A DNA stretch of 64,000 nucleotides from Flavobacteriia bacterium. Its GTDB lineage: Bacteria; Bacteroidota; Bacteroidia; Flavobacteriales; Flavobacteriaceae. Below the pieces are notes generated by a model. It made no database searches. It was not told the DNA's origin and saw only the letters and a program-made list of their open reading frames with translations. A program made the translations under genes and the position numbers. This document shows, one piece after another, positions 26,080-33,110 of the stretch (position 1 is the first letter of the stretch; each line of letters starts with the position of its first letter). Location: contig RDYL01000009.1 of NCBI GenBank assembly GCA_004293165.1, positions 62,001-126,000 of the forward strand, in the 5' to 3' direction.

Positions 26080-26111
26080 AAAAAAACCTCGCCTTTAGGT
26101 AAAGCGAGGTA
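26080..26111 (-). terminator. Terminator between early and late modules
   Basis: On the minus strand, ACCTCGC, a 10-base loop and GCGAGGT are followed by a run of seven T. It separates the replication-side genes (26214 and up) from the late genes (26040 and down), so the late operon should have its own promoter in about 26041-26080. Confidence 0.75.
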
Positions 26112-26172
26112 TAGTAAGGTATTGCAAAGATTTTTTAGGTACGTTAAGGTATTGAAAGGTATGATAAGGTAT
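26107..26172. promoter_or_regulatory. AGGTAY array with 10-bp period
   Basis: AGGTAT or AGGTAC starts at 26107, 26117, 26137, 26147, 26157 and 26167, that is, six of seven positions on an exact 10-bp ladder. All copies lie on the same face of the helix. Such phased repeats suit cooperative binding by a regulator or initiator upstream of the late operon. Confidence 0.6.
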
Positions 26173-26173
26173 T

Positions 26174-26214
26174 ATTGCAATGATTTTGAAATACCATTGC
26201 AATAAAATTGCAAT
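26174..26214. promoter_or_regulatory. Three ATTGCAAT palindromes spaced 22 and 11 bp
   Basis: The 8-bp palindrome ATTGCAAT starts at 26174, 26196 and 26207. Further copies are at 26559, 26869 and 26890, 28846 and 28868, 29984 and 29995, 30319, 30530 and 32134. Close pairs are 11, 21 or 22 bp apart. This cluster is next to the AGGTAY array and the early/late boundary. Confidence 0.55.
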
Positions 26215-26441
26215 TAGCTACTATCATCAAGATAAAATCCTTTGGGTAATCCATAGGTTTCCACAAATTCCATAAACTCTAAATGAGGTATTATTTTGGT
26301 ATCTTTCGATATGTTTTTCTCTTTTAAAATCTCATTGATTTGCTTTCTGATTTTGGTTTCACTAAACTGGTCACAATACATCTCAACCAATTCCGATTTT
26401 GTTGCAGAGTGAGGAAGCGGTTTTTTGATGTTTTTATTCAT
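26214..26441 (-). CDS. Small hypothetical protein (75 aa)
   Basis: Charged soluble protein (KKPLPHSATKSELVEMYCDQ, KHL-type helices in the middle). It overlaps the preceding 71-residue gene by 8 bases. The tail of its coding region merges with the ATTGCAAT cluster. Possibly a small DNA-binding or regulatory protein; no family recognised. Last gene of the early operon before the terminator. Confidence 0.5.
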   Translation of the reverse strand: MNKNIKKPLPHSATKSELVEMYCDQFSETKIRKQINEILKEKNISKDTKIIPHLEFMEFVETYGLPKGFYLDDSS

Positions 26442-26649
26442 TTTTACAGTCGGTTTGTTCTTTAACTTTTAAATCATTTATTTTAAATAATGTTCTGAAA
26501 ACATAGGATTCCAAAAACTTTAATATCCTGTTCTTTCCTAGTATAATAAAATCCAAAAATTGCAATGGAGCAGTTAGAATAATTGCAAAGCATACAAGTA
26601 ATGCAAACAAGTTGTATCGAACTATTTTAAGGCGGTTTACAAAGGTCAT
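26434..26649 (-). CDS. Small membrane protein (71 aa)
   Basis: One strong hydrophobic segment (LFALLVCFAIILTAPLQFL, about residues 15-33) with basic flanks and a polar C-terminus. Overlaps the next gene by 8 bases and follows the previous gene by 3 bp. Part of the early operon. Function unknown. Confidence 0.5.
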   Translation of the reverse strand: MTFVNRLKIVRYNLFALLVCFAIILTAPLQFLDFIILGKNRILKFLESYVFRTLFKINDLKVKEQTDCKNE

Positions 26650-26652
26650 AGT

Positions 26653-26994
26653 TTAAATGTTTATTAGTTTTTCATGCAACAAATCGGATATAGTTTGCAT
26701 CGTAAATTTTTGCTCTTCTGTTCTGTCATTTCTTTTCCATTGACAACAGAAAAGAAGTATTACTGCCTGTGATGGTGTAAATGCAATATTTGAAACCTTT
26801 TTGGGGTTTTCAATCTTGGTTCTGAAAGTATAGAACATACTTTGGAGTACATCTATAACAATGATGTCATTGCAATACTTTTCATAATCATTGCAATTGG
26901 AAATATTATCTACTTTGTGGCGGATAAACTTTAAAAGTTCCGACTGGATAATAACAATGTTTTCCTTTTTGATTTTCTTTAAAACTATCTTCAT
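26653..26994 (-). CDS. Hypothetical protein (113 aa)
   Basis: Soluble helical protein (ENIVIIQSELLKFIRHKVDN, PSQAVILLFCCQWK). No motif recognised. It lies 1 bp from the neighbouring 74-residue gene and 3 bp from the small membrane protein gene, so it is part of the early operon. Its coding sequence carries two ATTGCAAT sites 21 bp apart (26869, 26890). Confidence 0.5.
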   Translation of the reverse strand: MKIVLKKIKKENIVIIQSELLKFIRHKVDNISNCNDYEKYCNDIIVIDVLQSMFYTFRTKIENPKKVSNIAFTPSQAVILLFCCQWKRNDRTEEQKFTMQTISDLLHEKLINI

Positions 26995-26995
26995 A

Positions 26996-27220
26996 TCAAT
27001 ACTTAAATTCTGCGATTAACAAATTATTTTCATAGAACTGGACGACATTAGTCCGGTTAAAGAGTTCTTTCCTTTTAAGGCGGTTAAGCATACTCTTGAT
27101 TATTGCCTCATTGTCTCTGCTGTTCTGATTTATAGGAGAGTGCCAAACCACGTTATCATCCCTACCTTTGGTTAGAATTACCATTTTAATCTTTGATTTC
27201 TCTTTCTTAAATACTGGCAT
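26996..27220 (-). CDS. Hypothetical protein (74 aa)
   Basis: Small basic protein (FKKEKSKIKMVILTKG at the start, NRLKRKELFNRTNVVQFYE later). It lies 10 bp after the replication-like gene and 1 bp before the next gene. A nucleic-acid-binding accessory role is possible. No family recognised. Confidence 0.45.
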   Translation of the reverse strand: MPVFKKEKSKIKMVILTKGRDDNVVWHSPINQNSRDNEAIIKSMLNRLKRKELFNRTNVVQFYENNLLIAEFKY

Positions 27221-27230
27221 TGGTTATAAT

Positions 27231-28988
27231 TTAAAATTCAAAAAAGCTATATTTTACGGTCTCTTCACTGGTAATTACATGGCTCTTTTCGTTAGTTTTA
27301 AGCGATTTTTTTAGTATCAAATCAGGTAATTTATCAAGATACTGTTTTGGTAAATTCTGCTCTACATAATCGAATAATTGCGAGTAAGTCAACTTGTTTT
27401 TAAAGAATCGGTTTATTGCCGTCTCACACTTTTTGGAGTGGTTGATAGTCTCTTTTCTTTTGGTTGCATTGCTTTGCTGTTTCTTCTTTATGGCACCATA
27501 CTTGGCAACGGCTGATAAATGCTCATTCCATTTGGTTTTAGTGTATTCAAAACCTACTTCTTTTGCCGTTTTTCGGGTCATATCGAAATAATCGTATGGG
27601 AATAATGGCGAAAACTCATTTTTAGCAAACCATTTTCTAGCCCACTCGATACGCCATCGCATTTGGCTTATTTCATCAACCAACACGCTCTTATTAAAGC
27701 TGTTTCCTGTAAAGGCAATCCACTTGTTCTGATAATACAGATTAATGGCTTTTTTGTAGCTTCCTGCAAAAGGAGTAGCCGTTTTGTAAATCTTTGATAC
27801 GGATTTGAAAAAGTCCTGTATTGCCAGTTCTCTAAACTCTTCATTGGTTAGCGTACCGCTGAAAGCTTCTTTGTACAGATAGCGAATGTCGATAGGCTTG
27901 TAATTGTGATATAGTCCACTAGCTAGGTTTTCGGCTAGTTCCTGTGGATGTAGAATTAACTCCTGCAAGTGGTCTGAAAGCGTTTTTTCTTTGCTTTGTG
28001 ATTCGCCCGCCGCCCCCTTAGTGGAAATAGCTTCTTTGCTGGTATGTGTTCCTGTAAAAAACAAATGAGAAGGCGTGAGAGCTTGGCTCGAACTCCTTAT
28101 ACCCTGAGAATTGTTTTCAACATTCTCTTTCTTTTTATTTTCATTTATAAATGTTCTTGTACTTTCATTGTTATCAGGTAAAACATTCCAATATGTAAGT
28201 TTAAGTTCTTTGTTTTCAGAGCGTTTTATTTTTGAGGTGTAAACATCCAAAATCACGAGAATTTCAGGATTTATATGTAGCTCAACAGGTCTGTTTCTCC
28301 CTGCGAAATGATATTCCACAAACACTCCTGCCTCTTCTAAACGCTTTCTGTGATTACGAACCGTTTTAGAGCAAATAGCTATACTGTTAACCTCATTTCG
28401 CTTTAGCTGGGTAACTAGAAAGGAATTGATTTTAAACTCTTCAATTGGTCGCTTAGATGTAATACCACCTTTGATAAACTTCTCATTGCGTTTCATCAAT
28501 TGGGAGTTATACAAATGCAATAGATTTTGAAACACTACTTCAGTAGCATATTTTACCGTTTGGATTTTCTTTTTCTCTACGATAAGCCCATAATCATTGC
28601 AAAACTGGGTAACTGCCTCGTTATAGTTTCTTGGATTACTATTCTTTGAATTATGGAGTAAAAACAGTCTTTTGTACTCTTTTTGAATATCAGTCAATGA
28701 ATTTGCTTTACAAAATTCCTTTACAGAATTATTGTGCGCTTGTATCAGTTCGTTTTCTGCCTGTGTTTTAAAATTATAGGACGCAATATACTTGCGGTAA
28801 TTATCCATCGTACTTGAAAATGCCTCTTCAATGATTGCAGGATAAATTGCAATTATTCTGCCTGACAATTGCAATGGTTTTTCAACTGGTGTTTGTTGAA
28901 CTTCTACAGCTTGATTTTCTCCAAAGCCAAAAAGCGTAGATGCCATTGAAAAAAATTTGTTATCTAGTCTTTGCGTGTTTATACTCAT
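27231..28988 (-). CDS. Replication/regulatory-like protein with winged-helix region (about 585 aa)
   Basis: I chose the ATG at 28986-28988 (MSINTQRL); an upstream ATG at 29021 would translate through the hairpin at 29011-29034. Residues ~165-240 look like a winged helix (FLVTQLKRNEVNSIAICSKT, then VRNHRKRLEEAGVFVEYHFA). The rest is helical and charged. Position after an excisionase-like gene and before small early genes fits a replication initiator or element regulator of Bacteroidetes mobile elements. No nickase or polymerase motif is seen. ATTGCAAT sites at 28846 and 28868 lie in its 5' part. Confidence 0.5.
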   Translation of the reverse strand: MSINTQRLDNKFFSMASTLFGFGENQAVEVQQTPVEKPLQLSGRIIAIYPAIIEEAFSSTMDNYRKYIASYNFKTQAENELIQAHNNSVKEFCKANSLTDIQKEYKRLFLLHNSKNSNPRNYNEAVTQFCNDYGLIVEKKKIQTVKYATEVVFQNLLHLYNSQLMKRNEKFIKGGITSKRPIEEFKINSFLVTQLKRNEVNSIAICSKTVRNHRKRLEEAGVFVEYHFAGRNRPVELHINPEILVILDVYTSKIKRSENKELKLTYWNVLPDNNESTRTFINENKKKENVENNSQGIRSSSQALTPSHLFFTGTHTSKEAISTKGAAGESQSKEKTLSDHLQELILHPQELAENLASGLYHNYKPIDIRYLYKEAFSGTLTNEEFRELAIQDFFKSVSKIYKTATPFAGSYKKAINLYYQNKWIAFTGNSFNKSVLVDEISQMRWRIEWARKWFAKNEFSPLFPYDYFDMTRKTAKEVGFEYTKTKWNEHLSAVAKYGAIKKKQQSNATKRKETINHSKKCETAINRFFKNKLTYSQLFDYVEQNLPKQYLDKLPDLILKKSLKTNEKSHVITSEETVKYSFFEF

Positions 28989-29010
28989 AAGAATTTGTTT
29001 TAACCCTTGA

Positions 29011-29034
29011 CAATGGCGCATTTTCGCGCCATTG
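29011..29034. repeat. GC-rich perfect hairpin ahead of the replication-like gene
   Basis: CAATGGCGC and GCGCCATTG form a 9-bp perfect stem around a 6-base loop, the most GC-rich dyad in the early region. It lies between the HTH gene and the replication-like gene and has no T run. It may be an attenuator, operator or replication-origin hairpin. Confidence 0.5.
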
Positions 29035-29071
29035 CTTCAAGGTCTTACAGCTTATTGCCGTGTATGTATTG

Positions 29072-29350
29072 TTATTTCTTAAAAGATTTATTGTAATTCT
29101 CTGCCAGTAGCTTATCTACATCAGCCATTTTGTAGTAAATCTTGTTTCCGACTTGGCTAAAAGATATTTTTCCCTCGTCTCTCCAACTTTGAGCAGTACG
29201 TTTTGAGATACCCATAAACTTCATAAACTCTTCATTATCCATAATGGTTTTTTTTGAAGTATCGGGTTGGGTGCTGATTAAATTTTGCAAAGTATCTAAC
29301 CTTGTGGTTAACTCTGAAAACTGGGCTTTAGACAAAATATATACCTCCAT
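29072..29350 (-). CDS. MerR/excisionase-like helix-turn-helix protein (92 aa)
   Basis: The C-terminal half is a typical helix-turn-helix of the Bacteroidetes excisionase type: EFMKFMGISKRTAQSWRDEG, then ISFSQVGNKIYYKMADVDKL. The N-terminal ~35 residues form a helix. Such proteins work with the tyrosine integrase in excision or regulate early genes. Upstream lies a 400-bp region with repeated AAAAGACTTTTT-like motifs, probably its operators. Confidence 0.8.
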   Translation of the reverse strand: MEVYILSKAQFSELTTRLDTLQNLISTQPDTSKKTIMDNEEFMKFMGISKRTAQSWRDEGKISFSQVGNKIYYKMADVDKLLAENYNKSFKK

Positions 29351-29716
29351 TTTTGAAAAAGATTAAAAATTATGAGGCAAATGTGCAGGGTCTGAAAAAG
29401 TCTTTTAGTCTTTTTATGGTCTTCAAGGACTAAGTTTTTTTGAAGACTTCGGGAAGCCACTATTTAAGGGGCTTTTGGAGTATGGAATTTTAAAAGAACT
29501 GAACTTACAAAAAGACCTTTTTTGATTTGTGTAGAAATGAGTTAAAACGAGCTTAAAATGATGCTGTTTTATTGTTTTTAAGCTAAAAAAGACGGGAGTT
29601 TTACAAAAAGTCTTTAAGGTCTTTTTTTAGCAAAAAGACTTTTTGTATTTATCGAAAGCCATTTATTTACAAAGGTTTATATAGATTTTTGGCTTTGTAA
29701 TAAGTAAGTAAAATAT
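29351..29716. promoter_or_regulatory. Gene-free control region with repeated AAAAAG(A/T)C-TTTT motifs
   Basis: About 370 bp without a gene. Near-palindromic motifs recur: AAAAAGTCTTTTAG (about 29394), AAAAAGACCTTTTTTG (about 29508), AAAAAGTCTTTAAGGTCTTT (about 29606) and AAAAAGACTTTTTG (about 29634). They likely bind the adjacent HTH protein and include the early promoter. Confidence 0.5.
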
Positions 29717-29747
29717 AAAAAGTCCACGCAGGATTTGTGGACTTTTT
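29717..29747 (-). terminator. Terminator after the 302-aa gene
   Basis: An 11-bp stem AAAAAGTCCAC / GTGGACTTTTT with a 9-base loop and A/T runs on both sides lies 6 bp past the stop of the minus-strand gene at 29753. It can act in both directions. Confidence 0.8.
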
Positions 29748-29752
29748 TTTAA

Positions 29753-30661
29753 TTATAAAATCTTGGTTACATCAATACGCTTATTTGAGTTCGGGCGTTT
29801 ATCTTCTCTGGAGGGTTGCAGGATAGTTTTAACGCTTTGCGGACTGATTTCTTTGCCGTCTTTATCAACGAATGAGTTTACTATGATATTTGCAACATCA
29901 TTAATATTCCCCTCAATAACTGGCTTACCGTCAATAAGGATTTCACGAGACAGTTGGTAAAAAATATCTACAAACTGATTGACATTGCAATTGAATTGCA
30001 ATTTTGTGAAATTGTTGGGGCTTATGGATGTTGCAGGTTTCTGTTTTTCAATAGTACTTTTTATACTCTGCATTTCATAAATCTGCTCAATCTCTTTGGC
30101 ACATTGTTTATCAAACAAAGGTAATTTTTGATTCAAAAATTCAATATTAGCCTGTTTATACTCATGTTTTTCTTTAGTTAACAAAAGGATTTTTTCATTG
30201 TCATCATCTAGTGAGCCAAGTTGCTTTTTGATTTCATAAAATGAAAAATACCTTTCATCACTTTCTGCATTGATATATCGTTTTGCTACACTAGGTTTGA
30301 TTGGTTTTGCAGTTGAGCATTGCAATAAATCTCTTTTCTTTTCGATAAGATTGCATAGTTTGTTGTACCTAGACAATAAACCATTTTCAACAAAAAGTTT
30401 CTCATTTTCTGCAATAAGCAAATCAAAACTGTCGAGCCAACTTGAAGGGGATTTGACCTGTTCTAGTTGATGATTTATAAAATTTAAAAACTGGGTTTGA
30501 GGTAATTTAAAAAGCTTTTGAATTACAGCATTGCAATAGTCTTCAATTGTGCTTTGCTCTTCTACAATTACATCTAAATTAGTGTTATTTGACTGTACAG
30601 AAGTTACAGACATTTGCTCCAAAAAAGGAACTGATTTTACTGGGATTTTGTTAGAGTTCAA
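29753..30661 (-). CDS. Mobile-element protein of unknown function (302 aa)
   Basis: Helical, charged N-terminal part; the C-terminal ~80 residues read NVNQFVDIFYQLSREIL, GNINDVANIIVNSFVDKDG and SPQSVKTILQPSREDKRP. This block looks like a tail often found in Bacteroidetes integrative-element proteins of unknown role. It has its own terminator and is separated from the integrase by another, so it is a single-gene unit. Four ATTGCAAT sites lie inside it. No enzymatic motif is visible. Confidence 0.5.
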   Translation of the reverse strand: MNSNKIPVKSVPFLEQMSVTSVQSNNTNLDVIVEEQSTIEDYCNAVIQKLFKLPQTQFLNFINHQLEQVKSPSSWLDSFDLLIAENEKLFVENGLLSRYNKLCNLIEKKRDLLQCSTAKPIKPSVAKRYINAESDERYFSFYEIKKQLGSLDDDNEKILLLTKEKHEYKQANIEFLNQKLPLFDKQCAKEIEQIYEMQSIKSTIEKQKPATSISPNNFTKLQFNCNVNQFVDIFYQLSREILIDGKPVIEGNINDVANIIVNSFVDKDGKEISPQSVKTILQPSREDKRPNSNKRIDVTKIL

Positions 30662-30732
30662 GTATGGTTAGTTTGGGTTAGTGTTACTTTTTCTAAAATC
30701 GCAATAATTGAATTTTCGTCACATTTTATCAA

Positions 30733-30760
30733 AAAAAAACCCTAAAACAAGGGTTTTTTT
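30733..30760 (-). terminator. Terminator after the integrase gene
   Basis: AAAAAAACCCT and AGGGTTTTTTT form an 11-bp stem with a 6-base loop, followed by T on the minus strand, about 80 bp past the integrase stop. Confidence 0.8.
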
Positions 30761-30842
30761 CATAAACTAACTCATTTTTGCCTATGATTTGCAACAAAGA
30801 TAATACGGAAATAATTTATAATTTAGTTAAAAAATACGATTG

Positions 30843-32060
30843 TTAAAAAATAAATTCGTCCACTGCTTTATCTAATTCCTCGTTAATAATCTTGGCGTAA
30901 ATCTGTGTTGTTCTAATATCTTGGTGATCCATTAATTTAGAAACGTGTTCAATTCTCATTCCGTTATTAAGTGCGTTGGTAGCGAAACTATGACGGCTCA
31001 AATGGAAAGAAACGTGTATTGGAAACTCCAAAGTTTTTGCAATTCTCTGTATCTGAAAATTTGCTGACTTATTGGCTTTTTCGGTTATCTCATATCTGTA
31101 CTCTTTGTTCTTTAAAAACAAGGTTGGATTTTTCACAATTGGAAAAATAAGGTCGTCAGGTTGTGAATTTGGTTTTTGATATTTTTTGATAATATCAAGA
31201 GCAATTTGACCAATTTTAAATTGGTGTAATCTCCCTGTTTTATTTATTGTCTTTTTAATTCTTTGTTCAGCCTCGATGAAGTGTTTATTTTGGATTTCTA
31301 AAACATCACTAAAACGTAATCCTCCGGCATAAATTGAAAAAACGAACATATCCCTGTAAATACAGCTTAAAGTTCCCTCTTGGGCTTTAAAATCAATCAT
31401 AGCCTGTATTTGTTCTTTCTTTAAAAATAACCTTTTACCAGTATCCTTTTTTAATGTAAGTTTACTAAAGGGATACATATACTCAGGGATAATATCCTCT
31501 TTTATGGCTTCCTTGAACATAATGGCTAAAATCATTATAGAATATCTTTGAGTTGTCGCTCCATTTTTTAACGTATTACCCATATAACTCATATAATCCA
31601 TTAAAAGAGAAACTGTAATATCATCAAAATAAACATCTCTTGTTCCAGTCCATTTTTCAAACTTTTCTAAATAGACGATATAGTTTTTATAGGTGGCAAT
31701 GGAAACATTACCTCTGATTTTTTCACAACGTTTATAGGCGTACTCAAAAAAGTTAGGCACTTCTTTTCCTTTGATTGCTTCCTTGATTTTCTTTACCGAA
31801 ACAGATTTTACCTTTCTTTCCAAGTCGGCAACTTGCGCTTCCGCATCAGCAACCTTTTGAGAAATGGAAGCATTCATTCTTGCGCTATTGGGATGGTTTT
31901 TCTTTACACGCTGTTTTCCCTCGTCCCATTCGGTTTCTTTTAACTTTAAACCGACTGAAATAAATTTAGTTTTTCTATCTTTAATAATTCTTATATACAA
32001 TGGAGAATGACCCGTTTGGTCGGCTTGATGTGTTCTTAAAATCAGTTTAATTGATGCCAT
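30843..32060 (-). CDS. Tyrosine site-specific integrase, Bacteroidetes type
   Basis: 405 aa, the usual length. An N-terminal arm-binding domain (IKLILRTHQADQTGHSPLYI) and a SAM-like core-binding domain (about 100-200) precede the catalytic domain: Arg in YAGGLRFSDVLEI (about 250), HxxR in SFHLSRHSFATNAL (about 350), then MDHQDIRTTQIYAKI with His and the Tyr nucleophile. It is at the right edge of the element and reads inward. Paired GTACAACA sites lie just upstream and match a pair at 5.2 kb, suggesting its arm sites. Confidence 0.93.
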   Translation of the reverse strand: MASIKLILRTHQADQTGHSPLYIRIIKDRKTKFISVGLKLKETEWDEGKQRVKKNHPNSARMNASISQKVADAEAQVADLERKVKSVSVKKIKEAIKGKEVPNFFEYAYKRCEKIRGNVSIATYKNYIVYLEKFEKWTGTRDVYFDDITVSLLMDYMSYMGNTLKNGATTQRYSIMILAIMFKEAIKEDIIPEYMYPFSKLTLKKDTGKRLFLKKEQIQAMIDFKAQEGTLSCIYRDMFVFSIYAGGLRFSDVLEIQNKHFIEAEQRIKKTINKTGRLHQFKIGQIALDIIKKYQKPNSQPDDLIFPIVKNPTLFLKNKEYRYEITEKANKSANFQIQRIAKTLEFPIHVSFHLSRHSFATNALNNGMRIEHVSKLMDHQDIRTTQIYAKIINEELDKAVDEFIF

Positions 32061-32077
32061 ATTATGAAAAAATGAAA

Positions 32078-32182
32078 TGTTGTACTATATTTGTAAAAGG
32101 ATGCAAACGAGTGAAACCCATTAAAATTAAGGGATTGCAATTGAGTGCAACGGAATACAAGAGTACAACATTTAGTACAACA
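32078..32182. repeat. GTACAACA-type sites upstream of the integrase (right arm sites)
   Basis: TGTTGTAC at 32078-32085 is inverted relative to GTACAACA at 32163-32170 and 32175-32182. The last two match the pair at 5211 and 5222. One ATTGCAAT is at 32134. Likely integrase arm-binding or autoregulatory sites. Confidence 0.45.
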
Positions 32183-32292
32183 AAACAAACATTTTGTTGC
32201 TTTTTTTTGCTTCATTTTGAACCATAAAAAATATAAAACCCAATAAATACGGCACTTTAGAAGCAAATCAATACATCAAAATATATAATTGA

Positions 32293-32420
32293 CCTAACAG
32301 GCGTTTGGCTCAATGGCGGGTGAAGTGGTTAAATGAGCATTCTACCTCGCATCAACTTTTGTGCTGGGCTGATAGTTTGGTGCTCCGAAATCCGCCACTG
32401 CGCCAAGCGCCAAAACGTTA
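32293..32420 (+). repeat. attC-like long inverted repeat
   Basis: The left arm GGCGTTTGGCTCAATGGCGG (32300-32319) is nearly the inverse complement of the right arm CCGCCACTGCGCCAAGCGCC (32392-32411), 16 of 20 pairs. The block is bounded by CCTAAC and GTTA, like the outer boxes of integron attC sites. It directly precedes the protease gene, so the ATG at 32459 is preferred over an upstream one that would translate the repeat. Confidence 0.5.
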
Positions 32421-32458
32421 CCTGCAATGATATCAAACAACAACATAAATCAATAAAT

Positions 32459-33109
32459 ATGGAAATAACAGGATTAGACAAAGTAATTTACACAGTTGGT
32501 AGAATCACTCCGAATGGTGTAAATCTTTTAGGCACATGCTTTTTATTAAACAAAGAGGGACTCTTTGCTACGGCATCGCATGTTACGAACAATGACAATA
32601 ACAATTTGGTGATTTTTGTTTCTGGTAAGACAGACTTAAATAATTATCAGGACACATCAGACAATCAAGGTCATACCGTTCCTGCATCTATTTATAAAGT
32701 TGACCCTGTTCGTGATATCTGTATATTAAAAATCAATACCCCTGGTAAAGCTAATTTGCAAGTTGGTGGTTCCGATGACGTTAAGGTTACAGATAATCTC
32801 GGAGTAGTTGGATTTCCACACTGTGTTAATGGAAGAAACATCCTAACATTTCAAACTACAGTTGTTGGTGCTAAGGTTTTAATTGAATCTTCCGGAATTA
32901 AATCAAAACATCTAATTCTTAATATTCAAACGAGACCTGGACAATCAGGAAGTCCAATATTCAGATTAAGCGATTCAAAATTAGTTGGAATGATAATCGG
33001 CTCATATGTTCCTGGAGGTGGTGGAATTTCTCTTGGAGGAGTTGACCCACACACGTTACATCAAACTACTCATGCAGTTTCAGCTGAGTATATTTTAAAA
33101 ATGATTTAA
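32459..33109 (+). CDS. Trypsin-like serine protease (216 aa)
   Basis: Cytoplasmic trypsin-fold protease: no signal peptide from the chosen ATG. The catalytic triad is visible as His in ATASHVTN (about residue 40), Asp in VRDICILKI (about 85), and Ser in TRPGQSGSPIF (about 163). No PDZ domain. The next gene, for a small membrane protein, starts 1 bp after the stop, so the two form a unit. Cytoplasmic trypsin-like proteases are known triggers in several anti-phage systems, and the neighbour could be the protein it activates; this is inference. Confidence 0.8.
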   Translation: MEITGLDKVIYTVGRITPNGVNLLGTCFLLNKEGLFATASHVTNNDNNNLVIFVSGKTDLNNYQDTSDNQGHTVPASIYKVDPVRDICILKINTPGKANLQVGGSDDVKVTDNLGVVGFPHCVNGRNILTFQTTVVGAKVLIESSGIKSKHLILNIQTRPGQSGSPIFRLSDSKLVGMIIGSYVPGGGGISLGGVDPHTLHQTTHAVSAEYILKMI

Positions 33110-33110
33110 T

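Noticed and set aside
26107-26214. Possible CRISPR array
   Set aside because: The repeats are only 6-8 bp and spaced 10-22 bp, with no spacers and no cas genes.
15059-32060. Reading the element as a conjugative transposon
   Set aside because: No relaxase, coupling protein, VirB4/TraG or Tra genes are visible, while an endolysin, holin-like and spanin-like set is present.
15239-32060. Reading the element as a tailed prophage remnant
   Set aside because: No terminase, portal, head-protease, tail-tube, tape-measure or baseplate gene; all late products are short and many are single-span.
32042-32266. Minus-strand reading frame of 74 residues overlapping the integrase start
   Set aside because: It runs through the integrase arm-site repeats, is Cys/Phe-rich without any family pattern, and overlaps the true integrase start in another frame.
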